Source: Rhizophagus irregularis
Lineage: Eukaryota > Glomeromycota > Glomeromycetes > Glomerales > Glomeraceae
NCBI RefSeq assembly: GCF_026210795.1
Contig: NC_089448.1
Span: 1,240,001 to 1,304,000 of the forward strand
Reading direction: 5' to 3'
DNA length: 64,000 nt
A program made the translations under genes and the position numbers. The notes beneath the pieces are model-generated. The model searched no databases. It had not been told where the DNA came from and saw only the letters and a list, made by a program, of their open reading frames with translations. Positions 1-11,888 of the stretch are shown here, one piece after another. Positions within the stretch are counted from its first letter, which is position 1, and each line of letters starts with the position of its first letter.

Positions 1-174
1 CGTCGCATTTTTTTATTATATTAAATAGATTACCGTTGATGACTTCTTTGATCACGTGTTTGTTCCAATTGTCAAAGGCAGTAATAATCTTTTGATAACA
101 ACATTATGAACTAGCACTAAAACAAAATAAAATGATATTTTTTGTGTATGAAACAAAAAAAAGCATCGGTATTA

Positions 175-365
175 CAGTCGGCACCCTTTATAGTCACACC
201 CCTCGGGACCGAAAAAAGGGTGCGATTATAAAAAAAGTCATAATAAATATATTAGAAAACCTTCTCTATAGTCACAACATATAATTGGGTCAAAATATGG
301 TGTGTTTATAAAGGGGAATTTTATGTGATGTGATTATACGGGGGTGACTATATCGGGGTCGACTG
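175..365. mobile_element. MITE, pogo/Tc1-mariner-like, TA-flanked
   Basis: The two ends are inverted repeats of about 28 bp: the left starts CAGTCGGCACCCTTTATAG and the reverse complement of the right starts CAGTCGACCCCGATATAG. TA dinucleotides flank both ends (173-174 and 366-367), as expected for Tc1/mariner/pogo target duplication. The interior holds further TATAGTCAC words and no coding frame. It is a non-autonomous element; pogo affinity is inferred from the ends. Confidence 0.75.
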
Positions 366-581
366 TATTTCGTAAGGACGGTAAGGTTCTATAATTTTCA
401 ATATCGACGGCATATGTAGATCTTATCACGTGAAAATGCAGATGCATATGATTTAGAAGAGCACAAAAAATAAAATGGAGATGATCTTCTTACAATTCTA
501 TTTCAAAGTTGTTTGTGTTGTGATACATTTATGGGTACACCGTACACAGATTAATTCAATTTGGCTAAGTTCTCGTTTCTT

Positions 582-589
582 TATTTAAA
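582..589 (+). promoter_or_regulatory. TATA-like box of the F-box gene
   Basis: TATTTAAA lies about 60 bp upstream of the F-box start codon, with a short AT-rich leader after it. Such words are common by chance in DNA this AT-rich, so position is the only support. Confidence 0.25.
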
Positions 590-649
590 GCTTGCATATT
601 CCAGTCGTAAAATTTTTTTTTAAAAAAAACGTTGTTTGTTTGATAAATA

Positions 650-2158
650 ATGTCAAAACTTAATAAAGATATTCTTTTCTTAACATTTGAAGAATTACAA
701 GATAATTCAAAATCTCTCTTTTCATGTCTAATGGTTAATAGACTTTGGTGTGAAACTGTGATACCAATTTTATGGAGGAATCCTTGGTGCTACAACAATA
801 TTAAATATAATAATAAAAGTTCTTTATTCACCATTATTGCTTCCTATTTACTTGATGATATTAAAGAATTTATAACAAATCAAGAAATTCAATTACCTTT
901 AAATTCAAACCAACCACTTTTATTCGATTATTTTTCTTTCTGTAGAAGTATCAATATAATCATTATAAATAATATAATTTCTATTGGATCAAATTTAGCT
1001 TATAATCAATTTCACATACAACAAATATTTTATTTTTTCATTATAAAAAAATGTTCAGAATTGAAATATTTTGATATGAGATCGATTAAACATCAAATAT
1101 TTTATTTTCCGGAAGCAATGGTTCGACTTGAATCACTTTGTGAATTAAGATGTGATACATCTATTGATTCATCATATTTTTATGGAATATCACGTTCTTG
1201 TCGATATATTCAAAAACTTATCATTGATAATATAGATCCAAAACCTAATGATGGAATTGTTAAATTAATTGAAACTCAAAAGAATTTAAAATATTTTGAA
1301 TGGAAAGATAATTTTGAAAATCATTATCTTACAAAAGATCCTTATGAAGAAATATTTCTTGCATTAGAAAAAAAAGCGAATGATCTCAATTTTTTAAAAG
1401 TACATTTTCAATATGTAGAAGGTATTGATTGCACATTATTTCAAAATATACTATCAAAGTTTTATAAATTAAAAATATTAATAATTGATGATTATCTTTA
1501 TTTTACCGAAGAACAATTAAAGCAATTAAAAATTCAAACTTATAATGAACTTGAAATTCTTAATATAGAATATAATAAATTAAATGTAATTTCTAGTATA
1601 ATTGAAAATAGTGGAAAACATCTTAAAAAAATTTTCTTCAATCCTTATGATACTATTGATTGTGAATTTAATGATAATTTTAATGGTAGTTCTCTTAATT
1701 TTATTCGTAAAATTTATGAAAATTGTCCTTTAATTGAATATTTATCAATAGCATTTTCACCATCAAAAAAGCATTTTGATGAATTTGAAAAATTATTAAA
1801 AATTTGTCAAAATTTAAAATCAATATTATTAGTTATATTAGATAGTAATGGTGGAGAAACTAATGAAAAAATTTTAGAAAATGGTGAAGAATTATTAAAA
1901 GTATTGACTAGATCTGCATCAATTAATTTAAAAGAAATTAGATTTTATGATGATTTTAAATTTTCTTTAAAAAGTTTGGAAAATTTCTTTGAAAATTGGA
2001 AAAATAGACCTTCACTTTCCATACTTACTAATGATTTGACTTATATGGAAGAGGATTATGTAGAATTGATTAATAGGTATAAAAATAATGGTGTAATTAA
2101 AGATTTTGATTCTAATTCTGATGAAATTTGTTATCATTTTTATAGTACTATTATATAA
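650..2158 (+). CDS. F-box / leucine-rich-repeat-like protein, 502 aa
   Basis: An uninterrupted single-exon frame. Residues about 3-50 form a degenerate F-box: an LNKDILFLTFEEL opening, then LFSCLMVNRLWCETVIPILW, the pattern that binds Skp1 in SCF ubiquitin ligases. The rest is leucine/isoleucine-rich with irregular spaced units such as LKYFDMRS, LESLCELRC, LEILNIEYNKL and LEYLSIAF, consistent with a divergent LRR solenoid that would recruit substrates. There is no signal peptide or membrane segment. Large F-box/LRR families of about this length are typical of Rhizophagus. The start is the first ATG after an in-frame stop region and has a T-rich leader. Neighbours are mobile elements, so no pathway can be read from context. 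The F-box call is fairly firm; the substrate is unknown. Confidence 0.8.
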   Translation: MSKLNKDILFLTFEELQDNSKSLFSCLMVNRLWCETVIPILWRNPWCYNNIKYNNKSSLFTIIASYLLDDIKEFITNQEIQLPLNSNQPLLFDYFSFCRSINIIIINNIISIGSNLAYNQFHIQQIFYFFIIKKCSELKYFDMRSIKHQIFYFPEAMVRLESLCELRCDTSIDSSYFYGISRSCRYIQKLIIDNIDPKPNDGIVKLIETQKNLKYFEWKDNFENHYLTKDPYEEIFLALEKKANDLNFLKVHFQYVEGIDCTLFQNILSKFYKLKILIIDDYLYFTEEQLKQLKIQTYNELEILNIEYNKLNVISSIIENSGKHLKKIFFNPYDTIDCEFNDNFNGSSLNFIRKIYENCPLIEYLSIAFSPSKKHFDEFEKLLKICQNLKSILLVILDSNGGETNEKILENGEELLKVLTRSASINLKEIRFYDDFKFSLKSLENFFENWKNRPSLSILTNDLTYMEEDYVELINRYKNNGVIKDFDSNSDEICYHFYSTII

Positions 2159-3994
2159 AAGCATGATGTTAGCATATTATTTTTATATTATAAAGAATAT
2201 AGAGTTTAATTTTATTTTATTTTTTTTTTTATAAAATATTTTTAGCTTTAATTAAATAAAAATATAAAATCTTTAAAAAAAATGCATTGCATATGAAATG
2301 AATAATAATACAGGTTTATATCCGTAATTATTAGGATAAACTAATAAAGCAATAATATAAATACTGACTTTACAAGAGTAAACTCGTATGCGGATTTTTG
2401 AAACTTACACTTTATTATTACATTAAGGAACAAATTTAAGGTAGAGTTGAATGGTATAGAAATCAAATATAATAGTTCGGAAGGTCTGTTGAGTATTTTC
2501 TATTGTAGCACAAACTGTACTACAGTACTTCTATTTGCATGAGAATTTTTATTCATGTAAGTAGTACAAGTAATTTTTTATGAGTCATATAATTAATAGA
2601 TTTATAATATTAATATTATTTACATTAGACCATAACTATAATAAGCTATTACATCATTATCCATTATAAAGATTATTGGTGTAACTATAAACAATAATAA
2701 GATTTATTGCTGTTAAAAAAATTTTCATAATATAAAATATTGGTGTAACTATAAGTTAATAATGAAAAATATAGAAAGATCATTATAAAATCAATATGAG
2801 TCATATTTATTAATTTTTTGTAAGATTCTTTTTTTTTCTTTTTTTGGTAAAAAAAAAATTGAATTTTTATTATTATTTCTAAATCAAGTTACCTTCTTGT
2901 AATATTAATGCATAATTATTAAAAAGATGGAATATCAATAAAGATGATTGCAATATTATTCATTATTATTAAAAATGATGCAAAGGCAGTTTTTTTTTAT
3001 TTAAAGGCCTGCAATTTGCCAAATATTTTTTTTTGTAATTTTTTTTTTAAAAATCAACATTTTTGCAATTTATTTTTTTACAATATATTTTTATTTTTGC
3101 ACAATTTTTTGCAATTTATTTTTTTTGAAACCAATATTTTTTGTAATTTGGAAAATTAATATCTATACTAGTTATATCATCATTTGTTGGGTCTAACAAA
3201 CTGGGCTGGATTTAAAAGAAAAGGTGTGTATTTTTTATTTTGCAATCTTAAGGGGCTCAGGACTTTAGGCAACAGTGGTATCCTGAAGGACCATGACAGT
3301 AGGGACCATATATTAGGTAGCATGGTATCATCTTTCTGTAACAGTGGTATCCTGAAGGACCATGACAGTAAGGACCACTTAGGTAGCATGGTATCAATTT
3401 GTGACAGTAAGAACCACTTGGGTAGATTGGTATAATTTCTTTCTATTTGAGGTGTCCTAAGTTTGACTTAAGTTTGTTGTTGGTAAAGGTCTGTTGGTTC
3501 TAATATGAAGAACTAGCTATGTGCCTTCCTTTATCCTAAGTAAAATGTTCACACTGCTAACTAGTATTCTTTCAATGTATAGATAAAATTAGAGCACTCA
3601 GTACTATTTCACTTCAAATTGATGGTAAAGTATTTATTACATTGTGGTAAGTATAAGTGATTCTCATGATTATAAATTGTGTAAAGAATGAGAAGATAGT
3701 AAAATATTATACTATAGTTATTAATACAGAACAAGTAAATAAATCTCATGGGCAATTACTATTTAACATTGTTTAATATTAAAGTTTTTTTTATTATAAT
3801 AATAAATATACATAAATATTTTTTTTGATCATCAATAAATTATGGAAACTTTTCGTATGATATCAATTTTTATACATTACATTAACTTAAATTTTATTTC
3901 ATTATTTCTTAAATATATTATTAATATTTACAGTATTATTTCAAGTGCAAGTGTAATCAAATTGTAACTAAAATGTGATCCAAAGTATGGTATC
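2159..3994. other. AT-rich intergenic stretch, no gene seen
   Basis: This stretch lies between the F-box gene and the Harbinger element. It holds homopolymer tracts, a short direct repeat ATTGGTGTAACTATAA near 2672 and 2744, and the 69-bp tandem repeat listed separately. Open frames here (for example 2944-3159) are poly-F/N low complexity and are not called. Confidence 0.6.
3272..3431. repeat. 69-bp tandem repeat, about 2.3 copies
   Basis: ACAGTGGTATCCTGAAGGAC starts at 3272 and again at 3341, with the following GACCAT/CAC...AGGTAGCATGGTATC also repeated. A third, shortened unit follows from about 3402. It is less AT-rich than its surroundings. No coding role is evident. Confidence 0.75.
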
Positions 3995-4096
3995 AGTAGG
4001 CCAGTTCATAATTGCAGTATTTTTGATTGGGTTACATTAAATTTCATGATTAAAGTTCATAATTGAAATGCTTGATTGCATATATTTATTAACCTA

Positions 4097-4513
4097 CAGT
4101 GCATACAACCTAGTCCCAACAAAAAAATTTTTAAGTGGCCAAATTTTTTATATTATGTAATACTTAACCCTGTAATTTTATTGGTCAGATTTATTAATTT
4201 AAGTTATAATTCTTAATTCTAGCCAGAATTATATATAATTTTAACAAACGAAAGTAATTTTGGCCAGATTTACATGTAATTCTGGTTAGAATAAAATGGC
4301 CAAATATTTAATTCAATAGTAAAATATTTCAACTTTGAATTGCTACTACTTTATTAAAAAATACCTTACAGGAAATTTAAAAACATAGTTTTATTAAGCT
4401 TAATCTGGTTTATCATTGTACGTTTATACTTTATGTTTATCTTTTTTTTTGAATGAATAGTAGTGATTTAAATTTCATCAAATCTAATTGCTGGGACTAA
4501 GTTGTATGCACTG
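4097..4513. mobile_element. TA-flanked MITE nested in the Harbinger element
   Basis: Left end CAGTGCATACAACCTAGTCC; reverse complement of the right end CAGTGCATACAACTTAGTCC. TA flanks both ends (4095-4096 and 4514-4515). The interior has shorter internal inverted words (TGGCCAAAT, GGCCAGATTTA) and no coding capacity. Tc1/mariner-type by target site. It lies within the Harbinger element, so it is the later insertion. Confidence 0.8.
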
Positions 4514-4638
4514 TATGAATACAAAAGTTGTCATGTAGTTATTACTTTTATTCTTATAAGGTACATTTAAAAATTCACAGTTAAAATGTCTAAACACAAG
4601 AAAATAAGGGAATTATTATCATTTCATGTTATTACAGC

Positions 4639-5777
4639 TTGTCAAGATATGGAATATTTGAGGAAAAAGGTGATTCAGGTGAAAAAGAAAAGAATAATTT
4701 GATAATGTTTAGACTAACCTCATTACTTGGAATAAGATATTTAGAGCAAAGATCTTATTATATAGCAAAATCAAAAGATTGGTATAACTATATTTTACCA
4801 AAATATAAAGACTGTAGATTTTAAAAAATTATTAGAATGAACTCTATAAATTTTCAAAAGCTTGTTTCCCTATTAATTACTCATCCAATTTTCAAAATAA
4901 TAGTAATCATTCACACAAACTCCTGTTGAATTGCAACTTGCATTTTTTTTGAGAAGAATTGTTTTTAAAGAAGATATATTTGGATTATGTGCAAGATTTG
5001 GAATTGCAAAAGGAACCATTTATTTATACTGTAAAAGAGTAATGATTGCAATTTTTCTTTAAAGAAAACTTTGGTTAAATGGCCACAGGTAGGTGAAGCC
5101 AAGTAGAATATACATGAAGGATTTAAAAATATTGATGGAATGGAAAATGTCATAGGTGCAATAGATGGAAGTCACATAGTATTAGAAAATGTGCTATTAA
5201 AGCAACCTGAAACATATTGGAACAAGATATTCCTTAGTATTGCAAGGAATTGTAGATTACAGAGGTATGATTATAGATTATGTGATTGGACAGCCTGGCT
5301 CATTCATGATGCTAAGGTTTATAAAAATTCATATTTTTATCAAATGTTTTCTAAAATTATTAGAGAAGAATATTTACTTGGACTCTTGGAGACTCAGCAT
5401 ATCCTTTATCTTACTTTTTTAATTAAACCTTTGGTAAATTTTTAAAATCATTTACAAATTTGATTTAATGTAATTCATTCTTTACTTAGAGTATTAGTTG
5501 AAAATGCATTTGGAAGATTAAGAACAGATTTATTGCATTAAAAGAATTGAATGTTAGAGATGTTTCTACCATTGTAAAAATTACTGAATGTGCAATCATC
5601 TTACATAATTGTCTTGAACTAAATAATGATAATATAGAAGAATTGTACGAAAATGATGAAGATGAAGATGGTGATGATGATAGTAATAATGATGAAGAAG
5701 ACATAAATCAGAATGAAATAGTAATGAAAAGAGAAGAAGAAAAAAAAAGTGAGCAATTAATGAATCCAAATTATTAA
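4639..5777 (+). pseudogene. Harbinger DDE transposase (DDE_Tnp_4-like), broken
   Basis: Translated in successive frames, the hallmark parts appear in order. Near 4830-5050 there are helix-turn-helix-like remnants (KLVSLLITHPIFKNN, DIFGLCARFGIAKGTIY). At 5140-5330 comes VIGAIDGSHIVLE, the first catalytic Asp region, then WLIHDAKVYKNS, the second Asp region. Near 5388 a different frame gives LGDSAYPL. From about 5490 there is ENAFGRL and, later, CAIILHNCLELNND, the third acidic region. At least three frame changes and several stops separate these parts, so it cannot make a full transposase. It converges with the accessory gene downstream. The family call rests on the IDGSHI, HDAKVYKNS, GDSAYPL and ENAFGRL series. 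Confidence 0.8.
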
Positions 5778-6047
5778 TCATTAATAAAATATTCAATTCT
5801 TTCATAATAAATAATATTATAAATAAATTTATGTGTGATAACCATAATATTAATGTTATATGAATGTCATCTGCAAATGTTATCATGAACATTACATAAA
5901 CAGTATATACAAATATTGAACACTACAAAATAAAACCTTTATTATTGTAAAATTTTTACATAAACCTGTCGCTATTTACAAAAAGAAAATTATATTAAAG
6001 TTATTAGAAAAAAAAAATATACTAAGATTATATAAGAGAATATTATT

Positions 6048-7140
6048 TCATTGGCTCATATTGTTTGATTGTCTAAGTTCCATCTCTTTCAATTTTAGTT
6101 CATGCTCCATTTTCATTTTGTCTCTTTCAAATTCCCATCTCTGTTTTCCTACTTCTAATTTACCCATTTCAATAGTATAATTTTTTTCAATCCTTTCTTT
6201 TTCTAACTTGAGCTTCTTTTCCCATACTCTTTCTCTAGTTTCACTCATTGTAGAAATAGTCATAGCCTACATTACTTTTTTTTTGATCTTTTAGGTGTTT
6301 TAGGTTCCATGCCTGAAGATTCTTCACCATCAATATCAGTGGACCTATTTGCTATAAAAGAAGGTGCTATATTTTCATGAGTACCAAAAATAGCATCCAA
6401 TTTCTCATAACAATCCCAGTCTTTTCTCTCTACACCAAATTTTTCATTATGATCTATAATTTCACCATAGTATTTGATCATCCTTGCTAACTTGCTTTTA
6501 ATAGCACTAGGCTCTTTATTTTTTAGTATCTTTATGGACATTTCATTAAACAATTTAGTTTTATTACCTTTTGTATACTCATCAAAATTATCTGCAATGT
6601 ATTGAAGTAAAATATCAACTTCATAGACTTGCCAATTGTTATTAGACTTTCCATCATTACCAGATTTATGCTTATTATTAGATTTCTTTTTGTAGTTAAC
6701 ATCCTAAAATTAATTTTAATTAAAATAAATTACAACTAAAAATTAATAAAAGTACTTTTACTCACTGTTGATTCCTTTTCATCTTTAATCTTTTCTTTTT
6801 CTTGTTGATAATTAATTTCTACATCGGAAACTTTATCACTAGCAAACATTTCTTTTTGATACAATTCTAATCTTTGTAACTCTGCAGATTCTCTCTCAAA
6901 ATAGTTAGGCCCAGAAAAGCTTTGGCCAAAACTGCTTCCATTTTGTATATAAAAATTAGGAGCAACAAAACTTTGTCATGTTAGTAAGGGATTTTGGTAT
7001 AAATCTACATAACTTTGTTCAAAAATCCCAGTAGATGGCGAAGGGCATAAACTTCTAGGCTTAATAAGCCTTAATAACTTGTTATTTTCATATGAAATAT
7101 TTACTTGGGAGTTATTTGAAGGATCTTTCGGAAATTCCAT
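6048..7140 (-). pseudogene. Harbinger accessory Myb/SANT-like DNA-binding protein, lightly broken
   Basis: Read on the minus strand from an ATG at 7140, exon 1 ends at 6766 and a 62-bp intron (GTGAGT...TTTTAG, 6765-6704) follows. Exon 2 continues in frame into a Myb/SANT-like module: NNWQVYEVDILLQYIADNF, then KLFNEMSIKILKN and SAIKSKLARMIKYYGEI. A lysine-rich tail and then a charged coiled coil (WEKKLKLEKERIEKN...) follow. Damage is limited: one TGA at 6978-6976 where the frame otherwise runs on (perhaps from TGG), and a frame break near 6265-6272 in an A-run before the coiled coil. In PIF/Harbinger elements this second protein binds the termini and brings the transposase to them; that role here is by family analogy. 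Confidence 0.7.
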
Positions 7141-7350
7141 TGGTAAAGAAGAAATAAGAAAGAAAAAACGCGTCTAGTATACGTTTTTTACGCATACTTT
7201 ACCCTTATTTTATCAACTCGATCATAACGATCTGCGTTTTTGGTGGGTCAAAAAATTAGCTAGTTGATCGTTCTTGAGGTGAATTTTATTTGCCAATTTT
7301 AGTGTAGCCCGATCAAAAATTCCGATCGAACAATTATGAACTGGCCTAGT

Positions 7351-9130
7351 GTTAAGCAATATGAACATTTTTTGTTATTGAAAGAAATTTTTAATTTATT
7401 CCATTTGTTTATTTTCGAGAATTAATATAAATTTTTTTTTTCTTTACAAAAAAAATTTTTTTTGAGCAAAATTTTTTTTAGAACGAAATGTTTTTGAAAA
7501 AATAAAAATTTTTTCATAATGTTAACCAAAGTAGAATTTTTTTTTTCGGGCCATATTTTTGCCGATGCATTAATCTGCATTCTATTATTTCTATTACAAT
7601 TATAGTGATATAAATAATTATTAATTAAGCATTCGTATTATATTTGTCAGTAAATTTAATTGTGATCACCAATGATCGTGGTAAAATAGGACGTAATATT
7701 GAATATCTGTAAAAATATGCAAATAAATTTTTATTTATTATAGATTTATACATTTGTACTTTTATAATTTATTAAATATACATCTCATTTTTTTTTGCCA
7801 CATACGGTTAAACTTTAGTATAACAATACATTAATTACATCATGATCAGTAAAATCTAAAAAACATCAACATCAAAATTATACAAACGTGTTTACTCTTT
7901 AAGAAATAATCATATGTATTAGGCAGGTAAATTATAATAAAATGTTTTTTAAAAAAATAAATTTTTTCTTGAAACAAAAAACGAGATTTATTGGTATCTA
8001 TCTATATAACTAAAAAAATTCGGTTAAACGTTATAATAAATAATTTGAATTGTGCAACATGAAACGACGAAACGTGCAATGCATCTGCGCCTGATCTATT
8101 CCGTATTTATTATAGTTAAAAATAATTTGGTTAGCTATTGCAATTCCGGTTATTTATTTTTTTTTCGCTAATGAGATGATGCTAACGAAAAAAAAAGTTT
8201 ATTTCATCTTATCAACCGTGGCAGATCGATTATCGAAGCTATCCGGTTACCTTTCTTTTAAATACCTTTCTTTTAACATTTCTTATTAGACTGAATTTTT
8301 TTTATTATTTCGGTTCTTTTTTTTCAAACCAAAAAAAAAAACATTTAAATTATTTTTTTTTATTTCCATTTTTTTCAATACCGAAAAATAAAATTTTTTT
8401 TAATTAGTTTTTTATAAATAAATAATAATGGACTTGAATTTAGTAATAAATAATTATTGGAGATATCGATCAAAGAACGATATCCCCATCCAATAACTGA
8501 GTTATAGTTCGATCAATATACTACGGTGATCAATAAGTTAATGCCATTAATACTGATTTCAAAATCCCGCATATTAATAAACGACTGAAAAATAAAAGTT
8601 TTTAGTTGATAAGAGTATAATTAGGATTATTTAGGATATCAAAAATGAAGTTCATGAGCTTTGAACCAAATTTTTTCATGTCATTTAAAAAGTGTTAATT
8701 TAAAAACTTTATTTGTATAAATATTAATATTATTAAAAATTAATTAGAAAATGTAGTATATTTATTCATTTTTATATATTATTGTATGAAAAAATTGTTT
8801 GGAATGATATTTTATAGGTTGGTTTATTTAATAATTTCTTTTTTAAAAACTAAAATTGAATGAGTTATCGGAACTATTCATAATACATTATTTGTAATTA
8901 AATGTTAATAATAAATGAACAATAAAGTAACAAAGGCAAGAATTGGCAATCAAAGTTAATATTCATAATTTCATAATTCATACTGCTTGAAAATCCCAAG
9001 TAGCTAAGCATCAAACAAACCAGGATATGTGTAAAGTAACATGAATTTTACTTACTAGATTATAATGTTTTCGATCAAGGTCTCGATAAATGATGAGCGA
9101 AATGCACTTATTTCTTTCATTAAAGGTTGA
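7351..9130. other. AT-rich intergenic stretch, no gene seen
   Basis: Homopolymer-rich DNA without a credible coding frame. A segment at 7541-7585 (CGGGCCATATTTTTGCCGATGCATTAATCTGCATT on the plus strand, in part) resembles an inverted copy of 11695-11745, so both may be pieces of one dispersed repeat. Confidence 0.5.
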
Positions 9131-9790
9131 TATAAGTTGGTAATATTAAGTCTGGAATTTAAAATTAGTTGGTTACTTCATTTGTTTATGAAGTTTATAA
9201 AAGCAAGTAAATCTATCCGTTATTGCAAAAAGCTTGTCAATTGTCAAATGATGATTGCTGATTTACTGATGGCATTTTGTACTCAAAATCCTTATCCTTC
9301 AAGCTATTCGGAAAATTATTATAATACTTTAAAGAATACTTTATATATTCTTTAATTTAACATTTATTTATTCAGGAATTTTCAGAATGTGATTAATATC
9401 ATGTTCAAATTAGCAAATGGCTTACAGTCTGCCTGTTGGAAGTTTCCACATAATCATCTTCATACTATAAACGTCAGATTCTTTAAAAAATGAAGTCCCT
9501 TTTAACATTTTTGGTGCAATATATATAGTATGTTACCACTATAAATATCTTAGAAATTATCATAGGTATTATAATAAAATACATTAATATAAATTACCTT
9601 CTGAAATTTTCCATAAAATAATGAATTTGTTTTATTCAACGTAATTTTCACCTAACTTAAGATCTTTTGTAACACCACGAATTCCGTTAATAATATGATA
9701 TTGATTAATAACAAGGATTTTAAATTAAATTATTTTGTTAAATGAATAATATAAGTACTTAAAAAATACGAATATTTACTACCTCATCTA
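9130..9790 (-). pseudogene. Protein kinase relic (TKL-like family)
   Basis: No frame is open, but minus-strand translation in changing frames gives a kinase-like series. Near 9660-9700 there is GVTKDLKLGENYV, the lobe-hinge region. At 9470-9540 there is an eroded activation-segment/APE region followed by SFFKESDVYSMKMIMWKLPT, which matches the subdomain IX D-x-YS-x-x-x-x-MWE pattern, then PFANLN. Only the middle to late catalytic domain can be read and the HRD loop is not visible. Limits are approximate. The same family is represented intact by the Sel1-kinase downstream. Confidence 0.5.
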
Positions 9791-11888
9791 AAAAATATTT
9801 GCTGGTATATTGTGAATCATTTAATTTTTTTAAATTACACTTATTTGAACCCAATTTGTAAGACATTTCCTTTACGGGATTCCTTTACACGTGTAAATCG
9901 AGAATATGTTTATAGATTTAAAGATTTAACCAGGCGATATCATTATGAAATAATCTTTTGTAGATTAGATGAAAATATATCTTCAATGTTGGTTATATTT
10001 ACTAATATTGAAAATCATATTACTTTCATGCTTTGTCGTTAAAAAAAAAAAGAAAATCTAATTATTTTTTGTTTACTAATTGTAATTATTATAATTATAT
10101 AACATTTATTTATTACATTTTACAATAAATTAAATTACTCATATAGCTAACTAAATTATAATTGTTTAAATAATCTTACGTCTAAACTATAGTAAAAAAA
10201 AAAAAGTTTAAAATTTTGAAATTCAAAACAGTATTTTAAAATTTATCTCGATTGAGTTGATTTGGATTGCAAAGAAAAGAAAATTTTTGTTGACTCGATT
10301 TTAAAATTATGTGAATGATTGTTTTTGATCAATTTTAAATTTTTGTAACGTCAAGGAAACCTTTTTGCCAATAATATATGATTGATTAGGTAAACATAAC
10401 CCTAACATGCATAGTTTATCAAACATACATTATTAAGAAATTAAACGTATAAAATATCCTAAAAAAAAATCAAATATAATATAAAGTTTATATTTTAACA
10501 TATAGTAAATATAAGTAGCAAGAGATAAGCTATATAGAATATAATCTGTCAAAATATTCAATTTAAATACTTTTTCTCGTTAGCACCTATTATTTTGACA
10601 ATTAATTAAAAGCCACCAACTATACTAGGCAAACGGAAACCGTTATAGTTCGTCACTTATTAAATCACGTATTACAAAAAATAATAAGTATTACAAAAAT
10701 TGTATTGCTAAAAAAAGGGGATACAAATATAAAAGGAAATGAACAAGGGTAGTTTATTCAAAAAAGGAATTATGACGTAAGTGGATGGAAGGAAGGGAAG
10801 GAAAATTGTATAAGTTACAGATCAAAAGTCCAAACCCATCTAGTACATAGCAATAGGACAATAAATGAAAAAAATTATTATCTAAAAAAGATAATATTTT
10901 AAAATAGAAATACCTTTCATATTTCAACTAAAATTAGATCTATAAAAAATTTTATCTGTTATTTCTGTAAAAACTCCATAAAAATGAGCTTTTCACGGAT
11001 CCATTCACGGAAAATGTAAATTATTCAATAAATTCCATGATAATTCCGGAAATATGAGCTTTTTATGGAAAAAAGACCACGGATCGTCTTTTTTTAACAG
11101 AAATTTATACTATTCTGATTGGTACATTTACATTCTTTCTTCAAAGCTCTATTCTATTACCATTGATATATTAAAATATTACTATGTCATTATGTTACAT
11201 CCCATCATATAGGGAGAAATCCCGGATTATTAATTTTTGGACTATACTTTCCTGATGCATTGATCTATTGTTTACATTAACAAATTATAAATGTCATAAG
11301 GACATGCTCATAATCCTATTTTATTTACTAGTAGAAAGAGAATACGTGTCTACCAATTTTTTTGAATAAAATGCTGATAAAAATGCGTTTTATAATCTTA
11401 ATGTGAGAAAGTAAACAAGTTTAATTTTGTTAATTTTTTTTTTATTTTAGAAAAAAATGAACACCTATTTCACTTATTTACAGCAAACAGAACCACGTGA
11501 TTATAGTAAAGATATTTGTCACATGTCACACCCCTCCACTTTTCATTTTTAGTAGATATTCTGGGGACTTGAATTTTTTCGGTTAGTGAAAAACTATTTG
11601 TCATACCCATTATTTGTCACAAGTGTAATTTCTTAATGCCGTAATGCCGGCCAAAACTACTCCGCTTTAGACGACCTATAGTTGTAATTTCTTAATGCAG
11701 ATCAGTGCATTGAGTGTATCGGAAAAATACGGACCGAAAATTTTTTTTTTGTTGTAATTTCTACTTTTGGTTAAAATATTTCTTTTTAAAGCTTCATTCA
11801 TGATATATTACAGTTAATAAGAAAAAATTTTTGTTAAAAAAATTTGTCTAGAATTTTTTTTCCAGTAAAACAAATTTCTAAATAACAA
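9791..11888. other. Intergenic stretch upstream of the Sel1-kinase
   Basis: No gene is supported. A 76-codon frame at 9812-10042 has ordinary composition but no recognisable motif. The stretch includes the dispersed repeat at 10940-11090 and, nearer the gene, TGTCACA/TTGTCACAAG words around 11517-11625 and a small GC-richer patch (GCCGTAATGCCGGCC) at 11640. Confidence 0.45.
10940..11090 (-). repeat. Dispersed CCGGAAT/CCGTGAAT palindromic repeat, copy 1
   Basis: Its reverse complement matches 26130-26292 and 30640-30795. Shared blocks in order are GATCCGT, GCTCATATTTCCGGAATTA, GAAT(A/T)ATTTACATTTTCCG, TGAATGGATCCGTGAAA, GCTCATTTTTA and AACAGATAAAATTTTTTATAG. Both ends carry ATAAAAA(A)TTTT...ATCCGT in opposite orientation, so it may be a MITE-like element. 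No clear target duplication was found. Confidence 0.65.

Larger units (their letters stand above)
3998..7347. mobile_element. PIF/Harbinger DNA transposon, complete but decayed
   Basis: The terminal inverted repeats match: left AGGCCAGTTCATAATTG and the reverse complement of the right AGGCCAGTTCATAATTG. After a few variable bases both continue with TTTTTGAT(T/C)GGG(T/C)TACA(T/C)TAAA. The 3-bp direct repeat AGT (3995-3997 and 7348-7350) flanks the element, the size expected for PIF/Harbinger. Inside are a DDE transposase relic on the plus strand and a Myb/SANT-like accessory gene on the minus strand, convergent, which is the standard two-gene Harbinger layout. A 417-bp TA-flanked MITE sits near the left end. 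About 3.35 kb. Confidence 0.88.

Noticed and set aside
2944-3159. 71-codon frame rich in Phe/Asn
   Set aside because: It is translation of poly-T/TTTGCAATTT low complexity, with no protein-like composition.
5596-5892. Minus-strand His/Leu-rich frame over the transposase end
   Set aside because: It is the antisense of the acidic GAT/GAA-rich tail of the Harbinger transposase.
9812-10042. 76-codon frame with near-normal composition
   Set aside because: No motif, no partner exon and no similarity within the window; too short to support alone.
11235-11745. Possible element between two GATGCATT(G/A)ATCT-like words
   Set aside because: The two words are short and do not extend into matching inverted ends, and no target duplication is seen.
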